The notes: generated from the sequence alone by a model not told the origin. 9,955 nt of DNA from Solirubrobacteraceae bacterium (GCA_030149625.1 JASLHP010000382.1:1-9955), one strand, 5' to 3'; positions 1 through 7,080 are shown, counted from the first letter of the stretch. Numbers and translations: made by a program.

Positions 1-615
1 CAGCTGCCCAAGATCGAGCTGCTGCAGCGCGGCGACCGTTTCCGCATTCATCAGATAGCCGTTCGCGACGAGCGCGCCCGCTTCGACGAGCTCCGGCCGC
101 ACGGGTCGCGCGGATGGGCTCGCATCCTCGACGTAGGCGACCTCGAGCGCCGCGAACGCGCGCAGCTCGCGCACGAGCGCGCGTCCTCGCGCCGGCACGT
201 GCCACAGGACGAGCTCATCGATCGGCGCTCCTTCGAGCGCGGCGCGGCAGGCGATCAGACCGCCGAGGCCGATGCCGACGGCGACCACGTCGGCGGCGCC
301 GCTCGTGTCCGCAAGCCAACTCGCCGCGGCTGACGCAGCGCGTGCCCACGCATCGAGCTGGCCTGGATCGGCCGGCCCGCCGGCGCTGTCGCCGCTGCCG
401 GGAAAGTCGAAGCGCAGCGTCGCAAAGCCCGCCTGCGCGAGGTGCTCGGCCCAGTCGCGGCGGCTGCGATACGAGCACATGTCCTCCCAGCCGAACGGCG
501 GGCACAGCAGCAGCGCGCGCCGACGCGTGGCCCCCGTGCCTGGATGAAAGGCCGCGAACACGGGCGGAAAGTCCGCCTCCAAATACACGAATCTGGGCGT
601 CTGCGAGGAGCTCAT
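1..615 (-). CDS. Alpha/beta-hydrolase-like protein without the nucleophile serine (3' end outside window)
   Basis: The visible part is 205 residues from an ATG at 615; the gene runs off the window at base 1, so the C-terminus is unseen. The N-terminal half has the alpha/beta-hydrolase layout: strand LLLCPPFGWED (residues 35-45, oxyanion-hole region), then FATLRFDFPGSGDSAGG (64-80), typical of the S33-like hydrolases annotated as exosortase-system-associated and also found beside carrier-protein pathways. The expected nucleophile elbow GxSxG reads G114-I-G-L-G118, with Gly116 where serine should be, so classical serine hydrolase activity is doubtful. Its start overlaps the GH2 stop (ATGA, 4 bases), and no Shine-Dalgarno is visible, so it is probably translated by coupling as the last visible gene of the operon. 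The fold assignment is fairly secure; the function is unknown. A binding or non-canonical acyl-transfer role is possible. Confidence 0.75.
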   Translation of the reverse strand, partial: MSSSQTPRFVYLEADFPPVFAAFHPGTGATRRRALLLCPPFGWEDMCSYRSRRDWAEHLAQAGFATLRFDFPGSGDSAGGPADPGQLDAWARAASAAASWLADTSGAADVVAVGIGLGGLIACRAALEGAPIDELVLWHVPARGRALVRELRAFAALEVAYVEDASPSARPVRPELVEAGALVANGYLMNAETVAALQQLDLGQL

Positions 616-3281
616 TCAAGCGCGATCTTGACACGACCGCTCATGTTCACCGCACCGATCCTGGCGTCTTGCAACGAGTGCGGCGCGCCGTGCGGGCGCA
701 GCGTCACCGTGCGCGAGCCGCCGGGCTCGATCGAGAAGCCGTCGTCGCTCGCCAGGAACCCGGGTGCGTGGATCGCGACCGCGTAAGCGACGCGCCTGCT
801 CGAGATCGTCATGCGCACGCAGCCATCGGGCTGTACGCGTGCTCCGGCGACGAGCCCCAAACGCTCGGGCGGCTCGCGATCGAGAGGCCGGCCGCTGGGG
901 AAGCGCAGCGTCTGCGAGAGGATTCGCGCCGCGGCGTCCGCGTGCTCGTCGTCCGCCGTGTCGGCCTCGAGCGTGACCGCGATCGTGTCGTGTCCGCAGG
1001 GCCCGAAGCGGTACGTCCACGCCGCGTCGAGGAAATGACCGATGACGCTCTCGACGTTCCACTGCCGCTGGCTGTGCGCAGCGAGCTCGACGCCGACGCG
1101 CGCCTGCTCGACGAGATGCTCGCGTTCGCGGTAGATCGCGACGCGCAGGCGGGCGCTCAGCGGCACGTGGCTGTCGTTGGCGACGTGCGCGACGATGCCG
1201 CCGAGCTGCTCGTCGACAGTCCACACGGCGACCGGCGCGAGCGCGCGCGCGAGACGATGGTAGGCGAGCTTGGGTTCCCCGCGATGATCGATCACGCCCC
1301 AGCCGGCGCCGGGCAACAGGTCGCGCAGCCACAGGATCAGCCCGCCGCCGCACGGTGAGGCGGCGCGGCGCCACTCGCCGAAGACCTCGGCGAGGATCTC
1401 GCCCGTCAGCGCGCGCGAGAGCTCGAGGTAGCGCTCGTGGTCGACCCAGCGCAGCTCGGCCGCGTCGACCCCGAACAGCAGGCGCAGGTAGTGATCGCGA
1501 ATGTCCTCGAAGTCCCAGTCAGCTCCGTTCTCGCGGGGTATCCCGGCCTTCCACAGCGGGTGGTTGCCGACGAGCCGCTCGGGCGCCTCGGGCGACATGT
1601 CCTCGATCACCTCCCGAGCGGGAACGTGCGAGAACGCCAGGCACTCGCCGGCGAAGCGGACTTCCGCACGGCGTGCATCCTCCAGCGGCAGGCGGTAGCA
1701 GCCGACGCCGTAGTAGGTGCCGATGCCGCGGTCGGTGCGGAACGGCAGGTCGCCGCCGCAGGGCGCGCTGGGAATGTAGGCGGCATCGATGCCGCTTTCG
1801 CGAACGAGCTCGGGCAGCAGCTCGCCGAACAGCTCGCCGCGACCGAGTGCGGGGTCGAGGCCGCTCATCGCCACCTGCTGCTCGACCTCGCTGTTGCCGC
1901 ACAGCACGACGAGGCTCGGTCGTCCGCCGAGCGCGGCAAGCACGCTCGTCGTCTCACGCTCGACGGTCGCGCGAAAGCGCTCGTCGGCGATCGGGTAGTC
2001 GAGATTGGCGAACATGAAGTCCTGCCACACGAGGATGCCGAGCTCGTCGCACAGATCGTGGAACGCGCGTGTCTCATAGGCGCCCGTGCCGGGCAGGCGC
2101 AGCATGTTCATGCCGGCGTCGCGCACACGCGTCAGCGCCTCACGCAACTCCTCCTCGGTGGGGGCCATCGCGACCGGATCGATCGGCGTCCACACGGCGC
2201 CGCGTGCGAACACCCGCACGCCGTTCACGTGCAGGTCGAGCCCGCCCTGCTCGACGTCGTGGCCCGGGTGAGCGCCGAACGCGAGCTCGCGGAAGCCGAC
2301 GCTGCCACCGTCGAGGAAGATCGGCTGCCCGCCGTGGTGCACCGTGAGGCGCACGGCGTAGCGCTGGGGCTCGCCGTGAGTGTGCGGCCACCAGCGCGCG
2401 GCGCGCGCCACGCGCAGCTCGCCCGTCGCGCGCGCGGTGCTCGCGGCGGGATTCGCTCCGTGCTCGCCGCCGCCGCGACCGCTTTCCCGCTCCAGCGTGA
2501 GGCGCTCGACGTGCGACCCCGTCGGTCCTTTCAGCTCGACGTCCACCGCGCCGAGCTCGCCGTCGTCCAGGCGCCGTACCAGCACCGAGATCGAGACGAC
2601 GCCGTCCTCGCCGTCCAGTCGCGGGCGCAGCACGATCTGCTCGACGTCGATGCGCCCCAGACGCTCGAGGCGCACCGCGCGCCACGGGCCGACGGTGGGC
2701 GGTCCAGGGGCGATGCCGGGGCAGCGGCCGAGCAGCATCGTGCGAAAGAAGCGCAGGTTGCCGTCGCTGACGAGCCGTGTGCGCCAGCGCGCGCGGGGGC
2801 GGCGGCGCACGCCGAGCAGCGGGCCGAGCGCGCGACAACGGATCGCCAGCTCGTTTCGCTCGCGCAATCTCCCGGTGACGTCCAGCGTGTGCGCGGCGAA
2901 CATCGAGTCGCTCTCGAGCACGAGCTCGCCGTTGAGGAACACCTCGGCGACCGTCGCGATCCCGTCGAGGCAGAGGCGTGCCTGTTCGCCCGGGGCGGCG
3001 GGCCGCGTGTCGAAGCTAGTGCGAAACCACCAGTCCTCGGCGTCGAAATCGCGGGACTCGCCGTGCTGCCACAGACCCGCGTCGCGCAGCGCGCCGGCCG
3101 CCGTGCCGGGGACGCCGGCGGCGATCCAGCCGAGCGCCGCGATCGTGCTCGGATCGCCGTGTGCGTCGGGCGCGCAGCTCGCCGCCTGCCAGCCCGCGGC
3201 GAGCTCACGCAGCTCGTGGCCCTCGACGCCCGCGCGGACGTCCGGCGCGGCTGGGGCGTTCGTGTCAGGCGACGGCTTCAT
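612..3281 (-). CDS. Glycoside hydrolase family 2, beta-mannosidase-like
   Basis: An 889-residue protein, normal length for a GH2 beta-mannosidase, with no signal peptide, so probably cytosolic. Order: sugar-binding jelly-roll domain (about 28-210, with WWFRTSFDT and AEVFLNGELV), immunoglobulin-like domain (about 211-340), TIM barrel from about 345 (FARGAVWTPIDPV, then GILVWQDFMFANLDYP at 415-430), and C-terminal beta domains (about 685-889). The acid/base glutamate is E465 in VVLCGNSE; the probable nucleophile is E546 in VRFAGECLAF. Both positions are kept, but the neighbours differ from the usual GNNE and SEFG, hinting at an unusual substrate. The family retains beta-linked sugars by a two-step mechanism; the substrate here is not known. 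Its ATG lies inside the end of the DUF1839 gene (17-base overlap). A GGAGG sequence stands 18 bases upstream, far for a ribosome site, and no other in-frame start fits. Confidence 0.9.
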   Translation of the reverse strand: MKPSPDTNAPAAPDVRAGVEGHELRELAAGWQAASCAPDAHGDPSTIAALGWIAAGVPGTAAGALRDAGLWQHGESRDFDAEDWWFRTSFDTRPAAPGEQARLCLDGIATVAEVFLNGELVLESDSMFAAHTLDVTGRLRERNELAIRCRALGPLLGVRRRPRARWRTRLVSDGNLRFFRTMLLGRCPGIAPGPPTVGPWRAVRLERLGRIDVEQIVLRPRLDGEDGVVSISVLVRRLDDGELGAVDVELKGPTGSHVERLTLERESGRGGGEHGANPAASTARATGELRVARAARWWPHTHGEPQRYAVRLTVHHGGQPIFLDGGSVGFRELAFGAHPGHDVEQGGLDLHVNGVRVFARGAVWTPIDPVAMAPTEEELREALTRVRDAGMNMLRLPGTGAYETRAFHDLCDELGILVWQDFMFANLDYPIADERFRATVERETTSVLAALGGRPSLVVLCGNSEVEQQVAMSGLDPALGRGELFGELLPELVRESGIDAAYIPSAPCGGDLPFRTDRGIGTYYGVGCYRLPLEDARRAEVRFAGECLAFSHVPAREVIEDMSPEAPERLVGNHPLWKAGIPRENGADWDFEDIRDHYLRLLFGVDAAELRWVDHERYLELSRALTGEILAEVFGEWRRAASPCGGGLILWLRDLLPGAGWGVIDHRGEPKLAYHRLARALAPVAVWTVDEQLGGIVAHVANDSHVPLSARLRVAIYREREHLVEQARVGVELAAHSQRQWNVESVIGHFLDAAWTYRFGPCGHDTIAVTLEADTADDEHADAAARILSQTLRFPSGRPLDREPPERLGLVAGARVQPDGCVRMTISSRRVAYAVAIHAPGFLASDDGFSIEPGGSRTVTLRPHGAPHSLQDARIGAVNMSGRVKIALE

Positions 3282-4239
3282 CGAGGCGCGCCATCGCTTC
3301 CTCCCATGCCTCGGCCAGCGAGGCGAGCAGCTCCTCGGGCTCGAACGCGCGGCGGCGCGCGAGCCTGAAGGACAGCACCTTGCAACCCTCGACGATTCGC
3401 CGCAGCGCCTCGCAGGCGGGGCCGGCGCCGTCCCGCAGTAGCCAGTCGGCGTGCGACGCGGCGACCTCGAAGGCGGAGCCCGCCATCCTCACGGTCGCGA
3501 ACGCGTAGGCGTGGTAGTCGCTCGCATCGCCGTCGAGCAGCCGTGGCAACTCGCGCCGCAGCTGCACGCCGAAGCGCTCGAACGGATTCGTCGTGGGGCG
3601 GCGCTCGAGATGCCCTCGCAGCAGCGTGCGCGCGGCGTCGCGCAGCTCGGCGGACTGCAGGCGCGGGCCCGCGTCGAAGCGCACGAGCTCGGTGTACGGC
3701 GGCAGCACGTCATCCGAGTACGCGCGACCGATGCGAAACACGCCGCGGTAGTCCTCGCCCGAGAGCTCACACAGCGTCGCGGCGTGGAAGTAGCGCAAGC
3801 GCTCACCGGCGCGGTCGATCGCCTCGATCGCAACCGACGTCTTGACGTGTTCTGAGCGATAGCTCGTCGTCGCCGTGTCTGGCAAATGCCACGCGTCGAG
3901 CTCGACGATCAGCGTGCGGCCCGCGTCGAGCTGCTCGGCCGCCTGCTCGGGCAGCGGTCGATAGGGCTGCATCTCGTGCACGTCGACGCCGAACAGCCGT
4001 TCCAGGTCTTCGGGGGGCGGCTTGAAGAACGTCCACTGGTCGCCCTCGAAGTCGATCCTGACGGTGGCGCCGAGCGCGGCCAGCGGCTCGTACTCGTGCG
4101 CGTGCAGCAGCTCGATCAGCACGTCCGTATAGCAGTTGGTTTCCACGTACGTGCGCTCGGATGCGTGCAGCGCGTGCGGCCGGTAGCTCGCGGGGTCGAG
4201 CCCGAGCAGGCTCACGAATCCTGTCGCCGCGCTGCTCAT
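3265..4239 (-). CDS. DUF1839 family protein, possible aminoacyltransferase
   Basis: A 324-residue soluble protein recognised as DUF1839 from ERTYVETNCYTDVLIELLHA (residues 28-47), DFEGDQWTFFKPPPEDLERL (63-82) and the segment from E113 to D142 containing DAWHLP and EHVKTS. The family is typically found beside amino acid:[carrier protein] ligases, as here; its activity is, to my knowledge, undetermined. C36, D115, H118, H131 and D142 recall the pattern of BtrH-type proteins (Cys, then D-x-x-LP, then H and GyD), in which BtrH moves an acyl group from a carrier protein to an aminoglycoside; this parallel is my inference. Start: ATG at 4239, 5 bases after the ligase stop. A GTG at 4248 overlapping that stop (GTGA) is an alternative adding three residues; neither has a clear Shine-Dalgarno. 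The helical C-terminal third shows no motif I know. Confidence 0.85.
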   Translation of the reverse strand: MSSAATGFVSLLGLDPASYRPHALHASERTYVETNCYTDVLIELLHAHEYEPLAALGATVRIDFEGDQWTFFKPPPEDLERLFGVDVHEMQPYRPLPEQAAEQLDAGRTLIVELDAWHLPDTATTSYRSEHVKTSVAIEAIDRAGERLRYFHAATLCELSGEDYRGVFRIGRAYSDDVLPPYTELVRFDAGPRLQSAELRDAARTLLRGHLERRPTTNPFERFGVQLRRELPRLLDGDASDYHAYAFATVRMAGSAFEVAASHADWLLRDGAGPACEALRRIVEGCKVLSFRLARRRAFEPEELLASLAEAWEEAMARLDEAVA

Positions 4240-4244
4240 CGCGC

Positions 4245-5168
4245 TCACAGCTCGTTGCGGACCTCGCCCGGCCACGAACGCGGATCGAGCCCGTGCGTGC
4301 GCAGCAGCGCGATCGTGATGCGCTCGAGACCGAAGCCGAGGCAGGCGGTGTGCGCCACGGCGCCGTCGGCGAGCTCGATCCGATAGGCCGAGGAGAAGTG
4401 CTCCTGGTGGTAGTTGAAGGACGCGAGCGCGGTCGGCTCCGGCCCGGCGATCTGACAGAGAACCTCGAACTTCAGCTGCTGCTCACGTTGGCTGGCGGCG
4501 AGCATGCGCCCGCTGCGACCGAAGAACGGATCGGTGGCGACGTCGAGCGTGACCTCCAGGCCGATCGCGCCGAGCAGCGCGAGCGCGCGCTCGCGCCAGG
4601 CGTCGCGCCAGGCGTGGACCGCGTCGGGCTCGCCGATGCGGACCATCTCGCGCTGGTGGAACATCTGCAGCCGTGCCGGATCGCCCGAGGGATCGTGGCG
4701 GAATACGTAGGAGCCGCCGGCGTCGACCGTGATCCCGCCGATCGGCAGCCGTCCGCGAGCCGCGACCGCGGGGTAGACCGGGTAGCACGCGGCGGGCGTG
4801 AGCACGAGGTCGGTCATGCCCTGGTAGCCGCTCCAGTCCTCGTGGCGGCTGGCGCGCTCGTAAAGCTCTGCGGCCTCGCTCTCCGAGCCGTCGAAGGCGA
4901 AGATGCTGCCGGCGAGGTGCGGGAACGATTTCAGGTAGCCGACCGTCTCGAGGTCGTGGCGCGGCATCACCGGTGGAAATCGCAGCTGCTCCGGCGCTTC
5001 GTGTGCGGCGGCGCGCGTGACGAGCGCGGCGACCGCCTCGCGAACCTCCTCGAACGGCCCGCCGCGGCCATAGATCCCGGGTACCCGGGTCTCGATCAGA
5101 AGGCCGCGCTCGACGAGCGCGGCGAGCAGCGCTGCCTGCTCGGGGCTGGCCGGCCGTGTGCCGGGCAC
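4245..5168 (-). CDS. Amino acid:[carrier protein] ligase (SerRS-like class II)
   Basis: A 307-residue homologue of the catalytic core of atypical seryl-tRNA synthetases. Known family members (Bradyrhizobium, Agrobacterium) activate glycine or alanine with ATP and load it on a carrier-protein phosphopantetheine instead of tRNA. Predicted zinc ligands are C128 (AACYPVY), E174 (FHQREMVRIG, class II motif 2) and C276 (TACLGFGLERI, motif 3); their spacing agrees with the published zinc site of the Bradyrhizobium enzyme. The tRNA-binding N-terminal coiled coil of true SerRS is missing, which argues against tRNA charging. The frame stays open upstream to 5312 inside the dehydrogenase gene, but the GTG at 5168 is the right start: AAGGA lies 6 bases ahead, the GTG shares one base with the dehydrogenase TAG, and homology begins just after. 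The amino acid used cannot be read from sequence; glycine or alanine is most likely. Confidence 0.9.
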   Translation of the reverse strand: MPGTRPASPEQAALLAALVERGLLIETRVPGIYGRGGPFEEVREAVAALVTRAAAHEAPEQLRFPPVMPRHDLETVGYLKSFPHLAGSIFAFDGSESEAAELYERASRHEDWSGYQGMTDLVLTPAACYPVYPAVAARGRLPIGGITVDAGGSYVFRHDPSGDPARLQMFHQREMVRIGEPDAVHAWRDAWRERALALLGAIGLEVTLDVATDPFFGRSGRMLAASQREQQLKFEVLCQIAGPEPTALASFNYHQEHFSSAYRIELADGAVAHTACLGFGLERITIALLRTHGLDPRSWPGEVRNEL

Positions 5169-6343
5169 TAGACGTCCTTGGCGATCAGCAGCAGGCTCGC
5201 GTTGGTCTGGTGGATGCGCTCGTTGGCCACCATCAGACAGGCGGACATCGTGTCGCGCAGGTGACGCCCGACGCTGAACGGCGTGTCGTTCTTGAAGCCC
5301 ATGATCCCGCACACTCCCAGCGCGCCCTGGCAGACTCGCGGCGCCTGCTCGGAGGCTGCGATCTTGAGATTGTTGAAGCGCAGTGCGCTCGCCATCGTCG
5401 AGAGGCGCTCGCGACCGGGTTCGTCGGCGGACTCGACGAATTCGCTCAGCGCGGAATAGACCTCGGCCCGCAGCAGCGACAGATCGCTCATCAGATGAGA
5501 GAGTCGCAGGGCGACCGGCGGTGGCTCACCGGGCTTCTGCTTGGCCGCGGCGCGCACGAACGCGCGCGCGCGCTCGAAGGCGTCGGTCGCGATCCCCAGC
5601 CACAGATGCGACCAGAGGATGTGCGACACGGGAACCATCGACTCGGCGGAGACACTCGGGAACGGCGTCGGCAGGATCTGCTCGGGCGAGATCGTCGCCC
5701 GCACCACATACCCCGGCGAGCAGGTGCCGCGCATGCCCAGCGGATCCCAGGAGCCCGTCGGCTCGAGCGCGAGCTGCTCGCCGCGTGCGAGCACGACGAC
5801 CTGGTCTGAGGGCTCGGCGTCCGGAGTGCGGCGCAGCGTGACGAACAGATCGTCGGCGTAGGCGCCGTAGCTGACCGTCGGCGCCTGCTTCTCGAACGCG
5901 CGCGCGCCGTCGTCCGCGGCGCTGACGGCGGCCACGGAGCGACCCATGTCGCCGCCCGTGCCGAGCTCCGAGGTGACGGACGCGATCAGGCGCTGTTCCC
6001 GGGAGACGGCTTGCAGGTACTCCTCGAACCAGGGCGCGCCGTCGAGATGGCGGGCGATCGAGATCGCCTGGATCTGGTGCATCGCGAACACCATCGCACT
6101 CGCGCCGCAGCGGCGGCCGAGCTCGAAGCAGCCTGCAGCGATCGCCTCGAAGGAGACGCCGCCGCCGCCCAGCTCGGGGGGCACGAACGCGGACAGGGCA
6201 CGCTCTTCGCGCAGCGCGGCGATCGTCTCCGCCGGGAAGCGCGCCTCGCGATCGACGGCGTCGGCGTTCGGCGCGGCGAACTCGTCGGCCACGCGCGTGA
6301 CGGCGTCCAGAAACTCCTGGTCGCGATCGACGAGAACGCTCAT
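5168..6343 (-). CDS. Acyl-CoA dehydrogenase family flavoprotein, likely acting on carrier-bound aminoacyl group
   Basis: At 391 residues this has the normal length and three-part fold of an FAD-dependent acyl-CoA dehydrogenase: helical N-domain (1-115, with FVPPELGGGGVSFEA), beta middle domain (about 118-220, ASVTSELGTGGDMG and GSWDPLGMRGTCS for flavin and substrate contacts) and helical C-domain (230-391). E375 in VANERIHQT aligns with the usual catalytic glutamate of the YEGT-Q-Q segment, so the base seems kept. Since the carrier protein lies directly upstream (4-base ATGA overlap) and the ligase directly downstream, the substrate is probably an aminoacyl thioester, as with the prolyl-carrier oxidases PltE/RedW of pyrrole biosynthesis. 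That substrate is inference. Product options are a 2,3-dehydroaminoacyl group (from alanine) or an imine (from glycine). ATG at 6343 is the only sensible start. Confidence 0.9.
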   Translation of the reverse strand: MSVLVDRDQEFLDAVTRVADEFAAPNADAVDREARFPAETIAALREERALSAFVPPELGGGGVSFEAIAAGCFELGRRCGASAMVFAMHQIQAISIARHLDGAPWFEEYLQAVSREQRLIASVTSELGTGGDMGRSVAAVSAADDGARAFEKQAPTVSYGAYADDLFVTLRRTPDAEPSDQVVVLARGEQLALEPTGSWDPLGMRGTCSPGYVVRATISPEQILPTPFPSVSAESMVPVSHILWSHLWLGIATDAFERARAFVRAAAKQKPGEPPPVALRLSHLMSDLSLLRAEVYSALSEFVESADEPGRERLSTMASALRFNNLKIAASEQAPRVCQGALGVCGIMGFKNDTPFSVGRHLRDTMSACLMVANERIHQTNASLLLIAKDV

Positions 6344-6591
6344 GGCACCGGTGTCTCGGAGCGGAGCTCGCTCAACGCGGCTTCGATCGCGGAGATGCTC
6401 TCGAACACGCTGCGCTTGAGCATCCGGTCGGGGAACTCGACGTCGAAGTGGTCCTCGAGCGCCAGCATCACGTTCACGCTGGCGTGGGAGGTCATGCCGG
6501 CGTGGTAGAGGTCGGCGTCGGGCTCGAGCTCGGCTGCGTCGACGGACAGGCGTCCGTGGTTGGCGATGATCTGTCGAATCTCGTCGGTCAT
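6340..6591 (-). CDS. Stand-alone carrier protein for the aminoacyl ligase
   Basis: An 83-residue acidic four-helix carrier protein. The segment DLYHAGMTSHASVNVMLALE (27-46) contains the phosphopantetheine attachment serine, S35 in GMTSHAS, followed by the recognition helix and EDHFDVEFPDRML. The GMTS-x-ASV form is characteristic of carrier proteins paired with amino acid:[carrier protein] ligases, not of the DSL form of fatty-acid ACPs, so it is unlikely to be the housekeeping ACP. Apo-protein should be converted to holo form by the AcpS encoded immediately upstream; the amino acid is then bound as a thioester. The ATG overlaps the AcpS stop and the TGA overlaps the dehydrogenase start (4 bases each), so the three are almost certainly made together. 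No separate ribosome site is evident. Confidence 0.93.
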   Translation of the reverse strand: MTDEIRQIIANHGRLSVDAAELEPDADLYHAGMTSHASVNVMLALEDHFDVEFPDRMLKRSVFESISAIEAALSELRSETPVP

Positions 6592-7004
6592 GCGCTAATC
6601 ATCGGACTGCTTTGCCGATCGCTCAAGTCCACCTCGGCGATCACGACCGCCGAGGCATAGTCGTCCTCGTGGCTGATGCTCACCTCGAAGTCCTTCAGTC
6701 CACCCTCGGTGGCCAGCGCCGCGGCGCGCCCGCTGAGCTCGACCGTGACCCACCCCGGGCCATGACGAACGACGCCGATCGTGCGCCAGGGAATCGCCTC
6801 ATCGCCTGGCCGCAGTACCTTGAGCGTCGCCTCCTTCGCGGCGAAGCGGGCGGCAAGGCGCTCGGCGACGATGCCCTGGCCGCTGTCGCAGTCGCGCAGC
6901 TCGTCCTCGGTGTAGAAGCGCTTCAGATATCGGTCGCCGTGCTCGCGGATCGATTCTCGTACCGCCTGCACGGACACCAAGTCGATTCCCACGCGCCTGG
7001 CCAT
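6588..7004 (-). CDS. acpS: AcpS-type 4'-phosphopantetheinyl transferase
   Basis: A 138-residue holo-carrier-protein synthase that transfers phosphopantetheine from CoA to a carrier-protein serine. It shows the family signatures: VGIDLVSV (residues 5-12, Mg-binding D8), FYTEDEL (30-36), RFAAKEATLK (53-62, Mg-binding E58, flanking the CoA site) and FEVSISHEDDYASAVVIAE (106-124). Length is close to the usual 120-140. The ATG at 7004 puts GIDLV at the normal distance from the N-terminus. A GTG at 7022 would add RRSAHM and cannot be excluded; neither start has a strong ribosome site. It is the first gene of the tight operon and overlaps the carrier-protein ATG by 4 bases, so it is probably dedicated to that carrier rather than being the cell's only AcpS; whether another copy exists cannot be seen. 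The symbol denotes the family. Confidence 0.92.
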   Translation of the reverse strand: MARRVGIDLVSVQAVRESIREHGDRYLKRFYTEDELRDCDSGQGIVAERLAARFAAKEATLKVLRPGDEAIPWRTIGVVRHGPGWVTVELSGRAAALATEGGLKDFEVSISHEDDYASAVVIAEVDLSDRQSSPMISA

Positions 7005-7036
7005 ATGCGCGGATCGTCGCACATCTGATCCGTGCT

Positions 7037-7080
7037 TTGGCGGGAATTGCTCGCTCGCTTGGCGGGAATTGCTCGCTCGC
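7037..7080. repeat. Perfect 22-bp tandem repeat upstream of the operon
   Basis: Two identical adjacent 22-base units (7037-7058 and 7059-7080), each containing ggcgggaattgctcg and ending in ctcgctcgc. They lie in the 91-base gap between the methyltransferase stop (7096) and the AcpS start (7004), about 30-75 bases ahead of that start. Directly beside them is a GC palindrome, gcgccgcggcgc (7079-7090), running into gcggccgc (7089-7096). Twenty-two bases is about two DNA turns, which would place two sites on the same helix face, as for an operator. A simple recent duplication is the alternative. No clear -10/-35 pair was found in this gap. Confidence 0.9.

Noticed and set aside
114..1358. A 414-codon plus-strand frame opposite the hydrolase and GH2 C-terminus
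   Set aside because: Low-complexity arginine-rich translation covering two recognisable minus-strand genes; a codon-bias shadow.
1437..3368. A 643-codon open frame on the plus strand opposite the GH2 gene
   Set aside because: It is Arg/Ala/Val-rich with no family motif and lies antisense to a gene with clear GH2 domains; long antisense frames are expected at this GC content.
4245..5168. Calling the ligase a truncated seryl-tRNA synthetase
   Set aside because: It lacks the tRNA-binding arm, is complete at the catalytic core and sits beside a carrier protein of the matching type.
4161..5171. A 336-codon plus-strand frame opposite the ligase
   Set aside because: No recognisable domain, and the opposite strand encodes a ligase with intact zinc and class II motifs.
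5169..5312. Extended N-terminus (48 residues) for the ligase
   Set aside because: It lies wholly inside the dehydrogenase gene and is unlike any ligase; the GTG at 5168 has a good ribosome site and the expected overlap.
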